64,000 nucleotides of DNA. It comes from Bacteroidales bacterium (GTDB taxonomy: Bacteria; Bacteroidota; Bacteroidia; Bacteroidales; UBA932). Positions 41,667 to 51,246 of the stretch are shown here, in pieces. The DNA lies in NCBI GenBank assembly GCA_017429475.1, contig JAFROX010000010.1, positions 116,944-180,943 of the forward strand. The letters run 5' to 3'. The number at the start of each line of letters is the position of its first letter. Positions within the stretch are counted from its first letter, which is position 1. A program made the position numbers and the translations under genes. The notes under the pieces are model-generated. The model was not told the DNA's origin and did not search any database. It saw nothing but the letters and a program-made list of their open reading frames with translations.

Positions 41667-42431
41667 ATGAAAAGAATATTAGCAATAGCATTAGTAGCAT
41701 TGACAGTTGTTTCCCTCGCTTCCTGCAAGAACGGCAAGAAGAAAGCCGCTGAAGAAGCTGAAGATCCCAATGTAATAGTATTGTTCGACGGTACAAGCAC
41801 CGAAGGCTGGCGCGGTTATGACAAGACCGAACTGCCCAAGGCCTGGACCGTGGAAGACGGCTGCCTCAAGATCAACGGCAGCGGCAACGGCGAGGCCGGC
41901 GCTTCTGACGGCGGCGACATCATCTACGACCGCAAGTTCAAGAACTTCGAGCTGACTTTCGAATGGAAGGTAGGCAAAGGCTCCAACTCCGGCGTCTTCT
42001 ATCTGGCGCAGGAGGTTCCCGGCGAGCCCATCTACATCTCGGCTCCCGAATACCAGATCCTCGACAATGCCAACCACCCCGACGCTCTTCTCGGCGTTGA
42101 CGGCAACCGCCAGTCAGCATCGCTGTATGATATGATTCCGGCCAAGCCTCAGAACGCTAAGCCTTACGGTGAGTGGAACACTGCCAAGATTATGGTCTAC
42201 AAAGGCACCGTCGTTCACTACCAGAACGGCCAGAACGTGCTCGAATACCACCTCTGGACTCCCCAGTGGAAAGAGCTGCTCGACAAGAGCAAATTCAGCA
42301 AGGAAGCCTGGCCGCTGGCCTACGACCTGCTGATCAACTGCGGCGGCGAGAACCACGAAGGCTACATCGGTCTCCAGGACCACGGTGACGACGTATGGTA
42401 TCGCAACATCAAGATCAAAATTCTCGACTGA
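41667..42431 (+). CDS. DUF1080 (3-keto-glycoside hydrolase-type) lipoprotein
   Basis: 254 residues. Signal with lipobox (LASC, Cys20). The single beta-sandwich domain (about 38-254) has the DUF1080 marks VLFDGTSTEGWRGY, FELTFEWKVGKGSNSGVFYLAQE and AGDHGDDVWYRNIKI-like ending. Characterised DUF1080 proteins cleave 3-keto-disaccharides or keto-glucosides. Its neighbours provide the oxidoreductase and a TIM-barrel isomerase. Its stop overlaps the next start (TGATG). Confidence 0.85.
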   Translation: MKRILAIALVALTVVSLASCKNGKKKAAEEAEDPNVIVLFDGTSTEGWRGYDKTELPKAWTVEDGCLKINGSGNGEAGASDGGDIIYDRKFKNFELTFEWKVGKGSNSGVFYLAQEVPGEPIYISAPEYQILDNANHPDALLGVDGNRQSASLYDMIPAKPQNAKPYGEWNTAKIMVYKGTVVHYQNGQNVLEYHLWTPQWKELLDKSKFSKEAWPLAYDLLINCGGENHEGYIGLQDHGDDVWYRNIKIKILD

Positions 42432-43303
42432 TGAAACGCCTGGTTCTTACATTTGCAGCAGTAACCGTTGCGTTGCTTGCCGTGTCCTGCAAGAAGGACA
42501 AGCCCAACGACAACCTCGGACTGCAGCTCTACTCCATCAGGGCAGAGTGCGCGAAGGATATCAACACAGCGCTTGACGGCACTGCGGCAGCCGGATACAA
42601 GATTGCAGAGGCCGCTTCCTACAACCAGCAGGAAGGTACCTTCTACGGTCTTGCTCCCAAGGCTTTCGCAGACCTTTGCGCATCCAAGGGCATCAACTTC
42701 CTCTCTTCTCACACCAACGGCCCCGACCCGAATGCAGTTTCGATGGAAGAGTGCCTGGCGTGGTGGAAGAAGACCATCGCCGACCATAAGGCAGGCGGTT
42801 GCAAGTTCATCGTGCAGCCTTCAATGCCCAGGAGTGCATACGAGTCTCTCGAAGGCCTGCTGAAGTATTGCGAACTGTTCAATCAGGTTGGCGCAATGTG
42901 CAAGGAACAGGGTATCCTCTTCGGCTACCACAACCACAACCGTGAGTTCGAGACAATGTTCGACGTCAACGGCAAGCAGACCAGGCTTTACGACGTGATG
43001 CTGGCCAACTGCAAGCCCGAGAACGTGTTCTTCGAGATCGACCTCTTCTGGATCTACAGAGGCGGCGGAGACCCCATCGAGTATTTCAAGGCAAACCCGG
43101 GCAGGTTCCTGCTCTGGCACGTAAAGGATGACCTCGAAGTAGGTGCCTCCGGCAAGATTGATTTCCCCGAGATCTACAAGCACGCAAGCCTTGCCGGCAT
43201 GCAGTACCAGATCATCGAGCAGGAAGCTTTCGGCGAGGGCATTCCTCCCTTCGAGAGCATCAAACAGTCTTGCGACTACGTGAAGACCCTCCGTCCCGAA
43301 TAG
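42431..43303 (+). CDS. Sugar phosphate isomerase/epimerase-like TIM-barrel lipoprotein
   Basis: 290 residues. Signal with lipobox (AVSC, Cys19). The AP-endonuclease-2/xylose-isomerase-like barrel is visible: LGLQLYSIRAE, HTNGP, GYHNHNREFE and FEIDLFWIYRGGGDP with metal-binding His, Glu and Asp. In the keto-glycoside pathway such enzymes act on keto-sugars; the exact reaction here is not known. Last gene of the operon, followed by a terminator. Confidence 0.85.
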   Translation: MKRLVLTFAAVTVALLAVSCKKDKPNDNLGLQLYSIRAECAKDINTALDGTAAAGYKIAEAASYNQQEGTFYGLAPKAFADLCASKGINFLSSHTNGPDPNAVSMEECLAWWKKTIADHKAGGCKFIVQPSMPRSAYESLEGLLKYCELFNQVGAMCKEQGILFGYHNHNREFETMFDVNGKQTRLYDVMLANCKPENVFFEIDLFWIYRGGGDPIEYFKANPGRFLLWHVKDDLEVGASGKIDFPEIYKHASLAGMQYQIIEQEAFGEGIPPFESIKQSCDYVKTLRPE

Positions 43304-43324
43304 AGACGAAGGCTCCCCAAATGA

Positions 43325-43355
43325 AAAGCCGGCTGCAACGCAGCCGGCTTTTTAT
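43325..43355 (+). terminator. Rho-independent terminator after the isomerase gene
   Basis: AAAGCCGGCTG (43325-43335) pairs perfectly with CAGCCGGCTTT (43341-43351), followed by TTAT. Confidence 0.85.
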
Positions 43356-43378
43356 GTATAGCGATACGGAGAATTCAC

Positions 43379-43386
43379 TAAATTTG
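43379..43386 (+). promoter_or_regulatory. -7 element TAAATTTG of the DUF3298 gene
   Basis: An exact TAnnTTTG match 20 bases before the ATG at 43407, downstream of the previous operon's terminator. Confidence 0.5.
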
Positions 43387-43406
43387 GGGGACTTAAACCT
43401 ATTGCA

Positions 43407-44300
43407 ATGAAATCAAGATCATTATTTATAGCACTTGCAGCGCTGTGCCTGGTGGCACTCGGCGGCTGCGACCGAGGCGGCAAGCCCGTTGCCACTCGTT
43501 CTTACAGTTATGTTGATTCTGCTTCTCACGCTGACCTGTCTTTCGAACTGGAACTGCCCGATGCTGTCAACGGCCCTGCCGGAGACATCCGCAAGGGAAT
43601 CATCGACATAATGGATTCAAGACTGGCCTTCATCGGTTCCTATGAAGGAGAGCGTCTCTTCCCCAAGTTTGATGGTGACCTTTCAGACGCAGATGCCGTC
43701 GTCGATTACTACCGCACCAAGGCCCTCGAGGCTCTGAACGCCAGCGCCACCTCGGACTACGAGGAACGAAAGGGTTACATAATGGAAGATCCGGACTACA
43801 CAGATGAAGAAAAAGCCGAGATGCTGGAGAGTTATCCCGGATACGAATATGACTTCTCCCTCACCAAAGTGTCAGAGACCAAGCGCTATGTGGTGTTCAA
43901 TTCCACGGACTACATCTACCTTGGCGGAGCGCACGGAGGAGTGACCGGCGAGGGCAGTGTGACCTTCGACAAGCGCAGCGGACAGCGTTTCACGAACTTC
44001 TTCAAGGAAGGTGCGCTGGAACAGATGCAGGACCTGCTCCTGAAAGGCGTCACGGAATATTTCTCTGACAATGACGACAGCGTTTCCAAAGAGAACGTCC
44101 GCGAATTCCTGTTCCTCGACAACGAAACAATTCCCTTCCCCGTCTGGACTCCCGCTCCGACAGAAGACGGCCTGAACTTCACCTACCAGCAGTACGAGAT
44201 TGCAGCCTATGCTATGGGAATGCCCTCTTTCATAATTCCCTACGAAGACCTTAAGCCCTATCTCACTCCGGAAGCCATCGACCTTCTCAACCTGAAATAA
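43407..44300 (+). CDS. DUF3298/RsiV-like lipoprotein
   Basis: 297 residues. Signal with lipobox (LGGC). The central TDYIYLGGAHGGVTGEGSVTFDKRSGQRF (in two blocks) and the C-terminal PYEDLKPYLTPEAIDLL are the DUF3298 family hallmarks also found in RsiV. In RsiV this domain binds lysozyme; for Bacteroidota members the role is unknown. The C69 dipeptidase gene follows after 16 bases and may be co-transcribed. Confidence 0.8.
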   Translation: MKSRSLFIALAALCLVALGGCDRGGKPVATRSYSYVDSASHADLSFELELPDAVNGPAGDIRKGIIDIMDSRLAFIGSYEGERLFPKFDGDLSDADAVVDYYRTKALEALNASATSDYEERKGYIMEDPDYTDEEKAEMLESYPGYEYDFSLTKVSETKRYVVFNSTDYIYLGGAHGGVTGEGSVTFDKRSGQRFTNFFKEGALEQMQDLLLKGVTEYFSDNDDSVSKENVREFLFLDNETIPFPVWTPAPTEDGLNFTYQQYEIAAYAMGMPSFIIPYEDLKPYLTPEAIDLLNLK

Positions 44301-44316
44301 CAATTAACTGAACCAT

Positions 44317-45984
44317 ATGAAAAAGACTATCCTCACCGTAGTGCTGGCCCTGCTGTGCACAGCCTCGTTTGCCTGCACCAACCTTATCATCGGCAAAAAA
44401 GCTTCAGTGGACGGAAGCGTATTCTGCACCTACAACTGCGACGGCTTCGGCTTCGCCGCTTCTCTCTCCTACTCTCCTGCAGGAGCCCACGCTCCCGGAG
44501 AGCGCCTGGCCTTCCCTGTCAGGGGTGAAAACGGCGAGATTTCCTACAGATACATCCCGCAGGTGGCATATACCTACGGCGTGGTAGGTCTTATGAACGA
44601 CCATCAGGTTTCAATAGTTGAAACCACCTGGGACGGACGCACAGAACTCGTGGACCGCAACGGTCTCTTCGACTATTTCACTCTGATGGACATCACCCTC
44701 CAGAGGAGCGCCACTGCACGCGAAGCCATAAAGGTGATTGACGAACTCGTCCAGACCTACGGCTACAACTCCACCGGCGAATCGTTCGCCATCTGCGACA
44801 AGGAAGAAGCCTGGATCTTCGAAATCATCGGCAAGGGTCCGGACAACACCGGAGCAGTGTGGGTGGCAAGGCGCGTTCCTGACGACTGCATCAGCGCATA
44901 CGCCAACTCAAGCCGCATCCGCCAGTTCCCCCAGTCAAAGAAGATCGACAAGAATCTCGGCTTCTACGTATCTGACGGCGGCAACACGATGTACAGCGCC
45001 GAGTGCATCTCATTCGCCCGCGAGAAAGGTTATTTCACAGGCAAGAACGATGCTGACTTCAGCTTCCGCGAGGCATACGGCCCCATCGACTTCTCCAGCG
45101 TAAGGTATTGCGACGCACGCGTATGGAGCTTCTTCCGCCACCACTACGACAAGGACGTGATGGACAGCTACCTTCCCTATCTCAACGGCCAGTTCGACGT
45201 CTGCGACGAGCTGCCCCTCTGGATCAAGCCCGACGCTCCGCTCTCAGAAAGAGACGTGATGAACGATATGCGCGACCACTACGAAGGCACAGCCCTCGAT
45301 ATGACAGTTGACGTCAGCGCCGGTCCCTGGGCTTCACCCTACCGCAACCAGCCCGTCAACTTCTACGCCAGCGACAGCACCGCAATGTTCCGCGAGAGGC
45401 CCATCGGCTGCCAGCAGAGCGGTATGACGATGGTTTGCCGTATGCGCTCGTGGATGCCCGATGCAACAGGAATCACCTATTTCAATATGGATGACGCCAC
45501 TATGGTTGCATATGTTCCTGTTTACTGCGGCATCACCCGCACACCCGAACCTTTCCGCCGCGAGAACAACAACATCCGCGAGTTCTCGACCGAAAGCGCA
45601 TTCTGGATGAACAACTGGGTTGCGAATATGATCTACCCCAGGTGGAGCGCAATGATCGGCGACCTCCGCGACGCCCAGAAAGAGCTGGAAGATTTCTACC
45701 AGGCAGACCAGAAAGAGGTTGAGGCAAGAGTAGCACAGATGGAAGCCGCCGACATCGTGAACTTCCTCACCCAGAAGACCGAGACTTACACCGATATGAT
45801 GATGAAACGCTGGGACAAGCTGGCCAAACTGCTCATCGTGAAGCATAACGACCAGATAATGCAGCCCAGCGAAAACGGCGAGCTGGTGGCCGGCCGCAGG
45901 ACCTCACCTGCCTACTCTCCTGTCTTCATCGACGCCGTAAAGGCGCAGACCGGCAGCCGCTACGTGAAGCCTGACATCAAGTGA
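44317..45984 (+). CDS. C69 family dipeptidase
   Basis: 555 residues. The signal peptide ends just before Cys20 (ASFA-CTNLIIGKKAS), the N-terminal nucleophile of the C69/PepD (Ntn hydrolase) family. The SVDGSVFCTYNCD and ETTWDGR blocks and LTQKTETYTDMMMKRWDKL near the end match the family. It probably cleaves dipeptides in the periplasm. A 9-bp inverted repeat with 38-base spacing follows the stop. Confidence 0.87.
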   Translation: MKKTILTVVLALLCTASFACTNLIIGKKASVDGSVFCTYNCDGFGFAASLSYSPAGAHAPGERLAFPVRGENGEISYRYIPQVAYTYGVVGLMNDHQVSIVETTWDGRTELVDRNGLFDYFTLMDITLQRSATAREAIKVIDELVQTYGYNSTGESFAICDKEEAWIFEIIGKGPDNTGAVWVARRVPDDCISAYANSSRIRQFPQSKKIDKNLGFYVSDGGNTMYSAECISFAREKGYFTGKNDADFSFREAYGPIDFSSVRYCDARVWSFFRHHYDKDVMDSYLPYLNGQFDVCDELPLWIKPDAPLSERDVMNDMRDHYEGTALDMTVDVSAGPWASPYRNQPVNFYASDSTAMFRERPIGCQQSGMTMVCRMRSWMPDATGITYFNMDDATMVAYVPVYCGITRTPEPFRRENNNIREFSTESAFWMNNWVANMIYPRWSAMIGDLRDAQKELEDFYQADQKEVEARVAQMEAADIVNFLTQKTETYTDMMMKRWDKLAKLLIVKHNDQIMQPSENGELVAGRRTSPAYSPVFIDAVKAQTGSRYVKPDIK

Positions 45985-45987
45985 CGA

Positions 45988-46043
45988 TTTGCGTTTTAAC
46001 GGGCATTTATCTAAATTAGTATAAATATACCCTGAAACGCAAA
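45988..46043. promoter_or_regulatory. Inverted repeat between dipeptidase and acyl-CoA ligase genes
   Basis: TTTGCGTTT (45988-45996) and AAACGCAAA (46035-46043) are perfect inverted arms around an AT-rich 38-base spacer. It may be an operator or promoter region for the ligase gene at 46069; it is too weak and widely spaced for a terminator. Confidence 0.35.
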
Positions 46044-46068
46044 ACCTAAACTGTCATCAGAACTTTAG

Positions 46069-47808
46069 ATGAAACAAAAGAACTACCCCATCTATAAGAC
46101 GACTTTCATCGACGATATGCGTTCACTGGTCGAAGAAGCCGCCCAGAACTTTCCTGACAAGACAGCCATTTCATTCAAGGAGAAACCGACTGACAAAGAA
46201 GTAACGAAGATATCATTCACGCAGTGGAGAGACGACGTAAGGAGCCTCGGCACTGCCCTGATCGCAAAAGGACTCCGAGAGAAGAACATCGCCCTGCTGG
46301 GGGAAAACTCCTACGGATGGTGCTGCTCTTTCTTCGCGATAATGGGCTGCGGATCGGTAGTCGTCCCCATCGACAAGGACCTTGCGGTCGAGGACATACT
46401 CGGCATCATCAAGGCCACCGAGTGCGAAGCCGTCATCTACGGCAAGACCGCAGAAGCGAAGCTGAAAGAGATGCTCGGCGGTGCCTTTCCTGAGTCTGTC
46501 AGGCTGCTCATATCCATCCCCGACAAATGCTCAATCGATGCAACCGCTGCCGGCAGCCGCAGCCTGATGACCCTCAAGGACCTTGAGGCCGAGGGTGCGA
46601 AACTTTATGCCGGAGGCGACAACTCATACTACGACTACAAGATCGACCCGCACAAGCTGGGCTCGATTGTCTACACTTCCGGCACCACAGGCAAGGGCAA
46701 GGGCGTGATGCTCTCCCAGATGAACATCGGCCTGGATATGACTTTGGGTATGTACAACTTCGACATCACCCGCAAGACCCTGCACGTGCTTCCGCCCCAC
46801 CACACCTTCGGCTCGACGGTCAACTATGTAGGCCACCTGTCACAGGGCTGCGAAGTCTATATCTCAAGCGGCCTGAAGTATGTAAGCGACGAGATCCGCG
46901 AGCAGCAGCCGACCCACCTCATCCTCGTTCCGGCCTTCCTGGAAGTGATGAACAAGAAAATATGGTCATCGGCACGACAGACCAAGAAGGAAGGGCTGCT
47001 GAAGGCTATGATGGGATTCAGCAACTTCCTGCGCAAATTCGGCATCGACATACGCCACAAACTCTTCAAGAGTGTGCTGGCCGCCTTCGGAGGCAAACTG
47101 GAGCTCATCATCTGCGGCGGAGCCAAGCTTGATGAAGATATCATACACACTTTCGACTCCATCGGCATAACGATTCTCAACGGCTACGGCATCACCGAAT
47201 GCGCACCGCTCATCTCAGCCAACCGCAACAAGTACCAGAAACCCGGCAGCGTGGGAACCCCTATCCTCGCCTGCCGCGTAAAGATCGACAACCCCGACGA
47301 GAACGGCGAGGGCGAGATCTGCGTCAAGGGTCCCAATGTTATGCTGGGCTACTACAAAGATCCTGAAGCCACTGCAGCCGCATTCGACAAGGACGGATTC
47401 TTCCGCACAGGAGACTATGGAAGGCTCGATGAAGAAGGCTGGATCTACATAACCGGCCGCAAGAAGAACCTCATCATCCTGTCCAACGGAAAGAACGTAT
47501 ATCCCGAAGAAATCGAGGCCGACCTCCAGAAGGTCGAGGGCGTGAATGAAGTGGTTGTCTATGCAGGCGAAAGCCGCGTCCAGAAAGGCAAGATCACCAT
47601 CGTGGCAGAAATCTTCCCCGACGCGGACATCCTCGCTGCAAAAGGCATCACCGACCCTCAGTCCTATTTCGAGGAGGAAGTGAAGAAGCTCAACGAGAAG
47701 ATGCCGCCCTACAAGGCTGTCAAGACAGTCAAGCTGCGCGACACAGAGTTTCAGAAGAACACCTCCCGGAAGATAGTGCGATACACCATCGACAAGACAG
47801 TCGACTAA
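46069..47808 (+). CDS. AMP-dependent long-chain acyl-CoA synthetase
   Basis: 579 residues. The P-loop-like YTSGTTGKGKGVMLSQ, NGYGITECAPL and GRKKNLIILSNGKNVYPEEIE are adenylate-forming enzyme motifs, and TGDYGRLDEEGW carries the ribose-binding Asp. The layout fits FadD/long-chain fatty-acid-CoA ligases. It activates fatty acids in the cytoplasm. A monocistronic gene ended by a strong bidirectional terminator. Confidence 0.88.
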   Translation: MKQKNYPIYKTTFIDDMRSLVEEAAQNFPDKTAISFKEKPTDKEVTKISFTQWRDDVRSLGTALIAKGLREKNIALLGENSYGWCCSFFAIMGCGSVVVPIDKDLAVEDILGIIKATECEAVIYGKTAEAKLKEMLGGAFPESVRLLISIPDKCSIDATAAGSRSLMTLKDLEAEGAKLYAGGDNSYYDYKIDPHKLGSIVYTSGTTGKGKGVMLSQMNIGLDMTLGMYNFDITRKTLHVLPPHHTFGSTVNYVGHLSQGCEVYISSGLKYVSDEIREQQPTHLILVPAFLEVMNKKIWSSARQTKKEGLLKAMMGFSNFLRKFGIDIRHKLFKSVLAAFGGKLELIICGGAKLDEDIIHTFDSIGITILNGYGITECAPLISANRNKYQKPGSVGTPILACRVKIDNPDENGEGEICVKGPNVMLGYYKDPEATAAAFDKDGFFRTGDYGRLDEEGWIYITGRKKNLIILSNGKNVYPEEIEADLQKVEGVNEVVVYAGESRVQKGKITIVAEIFPDADILAAKGITDPQSYFEEEVKKLNEKMPPYKAVKTVKLRDTEFQKNTSRKIVRYTIDKTVD

Positions 47809-47809
47809 T

Positions 47810-47841
47810 AAAAAAGCAGGCTTCGCAGCCTGCTTTTTTAT
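47810..47841. terminator. Bidirectional terminator between ligase and DUF362 genes
   Basis: AAAAAGCAGGCT (47811-47822) pairs with AGCCTGCTTTTT (47828-47839), giving A/T tracts on both sides that serve the convergent genes. Confidence 0.85.
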
Positions 47842-47862
47842 TTGCCGGAAAAACGACGGTCT

Positions 47863-48882
47863 CTACTTGTCAAGACTTACCAGACGGTATTTCTTGCTGC
47901 CGAGGCCGATCTTCTCGGCATACTCGGTGATGTAGGTGCCGTGCTGGCGGTTGATGCGCTGCTGGAGCGGCTTGGCATCATCGCCGGGAACATCGTTCTG
48001 ATGGCCGAACACCATATCGAGGCAGGCCTGGTCGCAAGCTACGGGGTCGAGAGATGCCACGATACCCATATCGGCGACCTTGGGCTCAGCGGGATGCGAG
48101 TCGCAGTCGCAGTCCACTGACATATTGTTCATCACATTGATGTAAAGAATGTTCTGTCCGCCTTTGAAATAATCGTGAACGCCCTGTGCAGCGGCTGCCA
48201 TACTCTCAAGGAATGAATCCTGGGTAGGGCCTGCGGCCAGATACTGGGGGCCCCAGGCAAGATCGGGATCGGCAGTCTTACCTGCACTGTGGATATAGGC
48301 CTTGCCGTTGCGGGATGCAACGCCGATGCTCTGGTTCTTCAGCACGCCGCCGAAACCACCCATTGCGTGGCCTTTGAAGTGCGCGAGGTTGATCATAAAG
48401 TCGTAGTTCTTGAGATGGTTGCCTACGATGTCGTGTTTCAGGTACTTCGTGTCCTTCACGGGAATGTTCATCTCGCCTTCGGCATCCATAATGTCGACCT
48501 TGGCGATCTTGGTGAATCCGTGGTCTTCAGCCACTTTCATATGGTCTTCAGCGGTGTTGCGCGCTCCGCCGTAGGCAGTGTTGCACTCTACGATGGTACC
48601 GTTGACCTTCTTGACGAGGCTTCCGATAAGTTCCGGCTTGAGATAGTTGTGTCCGCCGGCTTCTCCGGTAGAGATCTTGACGGCTACCCTGCCCTTGGCT
48701 TCGCGGCCAAGTGCTTCGTAGATGGCCACAAGGCTTTCAGGAGTGATATCCTTGGTGAAATATACTACCGGTGCGGAAGGATCCTGGACTTGTGAACTCT
48801 CGGCGGGCTGGCTGCCTTTGCGTGCATTGCCGCAGGCTACTGCGATGACTGCTGCCGCGAGAATGGTAAGAATTCGTTTCAT
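47863..48882 (-). CDS. DUF362 family lipoprotein
   Basis: 339 residues. Signal with lipobox (AVAC, Cys17). KISTGEAGGHNYLKPELI, ECNTAYGGARNT and INLAHFKGHAMGGFGGVLKN are DUF362 blocks. CDCD and other cysteines near 255 may bind metal; the ferredoxin domain seen in some relatives is absent. The function is unproven. It lies 20 bases past the GH3 stop and may share its transcript. Confidence 0.8.
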   Translation of the reverse strand: MKRILTILAAAVIAVACGNARKGSQPAESSQVQDPSAPVVYFTKDITPESLVAIYEALGREAKGRVAVKISTGEAGGHNYLKPELIGSLVKKVNGTIVECNTAYGGARNTAEDHMKVAEDHGFTKIAKVDIMDAEGEMNIPVKDTKYLKHDIVGNHLKNYDFMINLAHFKGHAMGGFGGVLKNQSIGVASRNGKAYIHSAGKTADPDLAWGPQYLAAGPTQDSFLESMAAAAQGVHDYFKGGQNILYINVMNNMSVDCDCDSHPAEPKVADMGIVASLDPVACDQACLDMVFGHQNDVPGDDAKPLQQRINRQHGTYITEYAEKIGLGSKKYRLVSLDK

Positions 48883-48902
48883 ATTTGCTCGTTATAATTT
48901 TA

Positions 48903-51203
48903 TTATTTGCTGACTGCGAAAGTTGCTGCATTCTTGATCACGGCCTGGAACGAAACGGGAATGTCGCGTACGTTGCGGCCGAAACCGAAGGTATAGGTAC
49001 CTGCCGCGGTCTCCCAGCGGTTGGCCTGCTCGTTGAACGAAGCGAGGTCATAAGCCTTGACGCTGAATGTCAGGGTCTGGCTCTCACCGGGGGCGAGAAG
49101 GCGGGTCTTGGCGAATGCCTTGAGCTCTTTGGCGGGCTTTTCGAGACCGCCTGCAGGAGCTGACACATAGAGGCCTACGGCTTCCTTGCCCGCAACTTTG
49201 CCGGTGTTGGTGACGATGACCTTGGCGGTGACAGTGCCGTCCTTGGCTACAGTCACGGTAGGCTTTGAGTAGTCGAAAGTAGTGTAGCTGAGGCCGAAGC
49301 CGAACGGATAGGAAACCTCCTTGCCGAAGGTCTCGAACCAGCGGTATCCTACAAAGATGCCTTCCTCATATTTGGTGAAGTCCACGTGGTTCACGGTGTT
49401 CCTGGTGTCGTCGCCGATGAATGAGAAGTCAGACTTTCCGGTAGGCTCGTTGCCGAGCGGGAAGTTGAATGAAGACTTGTGGTCCACGAACTGTACGGGG
49501 AATGTCATCGGGAGCTTGCCTGAAGGGTTAACCTTGCCGGTGAGGACGTCAGCGACAGCGTCGCCGCCTTCCTGGCCGGGCTGCCAGGCGCAGAGGATGG
49601 CGTCGGGAAGAGCCTTCCAGGAAGCAGTCTCGATCACGCCGCCAATGTTCAGCACGACGATGACCTTCTTGCCTGCAAGATGGAATGCGTTGCATACGTT
49701 GGTCAGCAGTGAACGCTCGGCTGCAGAAAGGTCGAAGTCATCCTCGACACGACGGTCCTCGCTTTCACCTGAGTTACGGCCGATTATCACGATGGCTGCG
49801 TCGTTGGCTGCCACCTTGCTCTCCACGAACGATTTTGCAACGGGGGCCTCGGCAATCTTTGCCTCACCGAGCAGGATGCCTACGCTGCCGCCGTTGGGAA
49901 TGTCCCTGGCATCGATCCTTGCGAAGTCGACATATTTCTTGTAATAGTCCTTGAGACTCTCGTCCAGCTTGAAGCCGGCGTTCTCGAGGCCCTGAACCAT
50001 ATTGACCACATATGCCTTGTTGACATTGCCGGAACCGGTACCGCCGGCAACGAAGTCAACAGAAGTGGCTCCGAAGAGGGCGATGTTCTTCACGTCCTTG
50101 AGCGGAAGCACGTCACCTTCGTTCTTGAGAAGCACCATAGACTCGGTGGCTGCTGCACGGGCTGCAGCGGCGTGTGCCTTGAGATCCGGCTTGTCTGAAT
50201 ACTTGTAACCGTTGAAACGGGGAGTGCGGACGATGAATTCAAGAAGCCTGCGGACATTGCGGTCGAGGTCCTTGACATCCAGAGTGCCGTTGTTGACAGC
50301 CTCGATGATCCTCTGTGTCTCGAAAGGCATACCTGGCTCCATCAGGTCGTTGCCGGCCTTGACTGCATCCACAGTGCCGTCCTTTGCGCCCCAGTCGGTC
50401 ATCACGATGCCCTTGAAGCCCCAATCCTCACGGAGGGCCTTGGTGAGCAGGTCATAGCTCTGCTGGGTGTATTTGCCGTTGATCTTGTTGTATGATGACA
50501 TCACCGTCCAGGGATCGGCGTCCCTGACAGCAATCTCAAAGTTCTTGAGGTAGATCTCGCGGAGGGCACGCTGGCTGATCTGGGCGTCGTTGTGGTCGCG
50601 GGCTGTCTCCTGGTTGTTGCCGGCGAAGTGCTTGATGGAAACGCCGACGCCGTTGCTCTGTACACCCTTCACATATGCGGCAGAGATCTTGCCTGACAGC
50701 ACGGGGTCCTCTGAGAAGTATTCGAAGTTACGGCCGCAGAGCGGGTTGCGGTGGATGTTCATACCGGGGGCGAGCAGCACGTCCACACCATATTCGAGGA
50801 CTTCGTTGCCCATTGCCTTGGTCATATTCTCCACGAGCTCAACGTCCCAAGAAGATGCGATTGCAGTTCCTACGGGGAAACCTGTGCAATAGAAGGTGCG
50901 TGTCGTACCTTCACGGGTGGGATTGATGCGGAGTCCTGCAGGGCCGTCGGCAAGCACGGTGTTGGGAATGCCGAGACGCGGGATGGCCTGGGTGGTGCCG
51001 GCTGCGCCGGACACCAGTATCTGTGATCCACCGGTTATGCCGGCAATCATACTGCCCCAGCCGGAGCCGACCACGAGGGTGGCCTTCTCCTCGAGCGTCA
51101 TCGCGGCAAGGACTTCGTCTATGTTGTCTTTTGTAAGTTTAGGCTGAGCCACCATCGGCAGTACGAGTGCTATGGCAGCAAGAGTCGTGAGTATCTTTTT
51201 CAT
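48903..51203 (-). CDS. GH3 beta-glucosidase (BglX-like)
   Basis: 766 residues with signal peptide (LVLPMVAQ). GH3 N-domain with KH at 191-192 and nucleophile Asp270 in GIVMTDWGAK; GH3 C-domain with NSGESEDRRVEDDFDLS carrying the likely acid/base; C-terminal fibronectin-III-like domain (KEVSYPFGFGLSYTTFDYS onward). A periplasmic beta-glucosidase or related exo-enzyme. An upstream in-frame start lacks a clean signal. It is flanked by DUF362 and a fucosidase on the same strand. Confidence 0.9.
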   Translation of the reverse strand: MKKILTTLAAIALVLPMVAQPKLTKDNIDEVLAAMTLEEKATLVVGSGWGSMIAGITGGSQILVSGAAGTTQAIPRLGIPNTVLADGPAGLRINPTREGTTRTFYCTGFPVGTAIASSWDVELVENMTKAMGNEVLEYGVDVLLAPGMNIHRNPLCGRNFEYFSEDPVLSGKISAAYVKGVQSNGVGVSIKHFAGNNQETARDHNDAQISQRALREIYLKNFEIAVRDADPWTVMSSYNKINGKYTQQSYDLLTKALREDWGFKGIVMTDWGAKDGTVDAVKAGNDLMEPGMPFETQRIIEAVNNGTLDVKDLDRNVRRLLEFIVRTPRFNGYKYSDKPDLKAHAAAARAAATESMVLLKNEGDVLPLKDVKNIALFGATSVDFVAGGTGSGNVNKAYVVNMVQGLENAGFKLDESLKDYYKKYVDFARIDARDIPNGGSVGILLGEAKIAEAPVAKSFVESKVAANDAAIVIIGRNSGESEDRRVEDDFDLSAAERSLLTNVCNAFHLAGKKVIVVLNIGGVIETASWKALPDAILCAWQPGQEGGDAVADVLTGKVNPSGKLPMTFPVQFVDHKSSFNFPLGNEPTGKSDFSFIGDDTRNTVNHVDFTKYEEGIFVGYRWFETFGKEVSYPFGFGLSYTTFDYSKPTVTVAKDGTVTAKVIVTNTGKVAGKEAVGLYVSAPAGGLEKPAKELKAFAKTRLLAPGESQTLTFSVKAYDLASFNEQANRWETAAGTYTFGFGRNVRDIPVSFQAVIKNAATFAVSK

Positions 51204-51246
51204 ATATATGTGTTTAGTTTGGGCCAAATGTACTAAAAATATCAGA

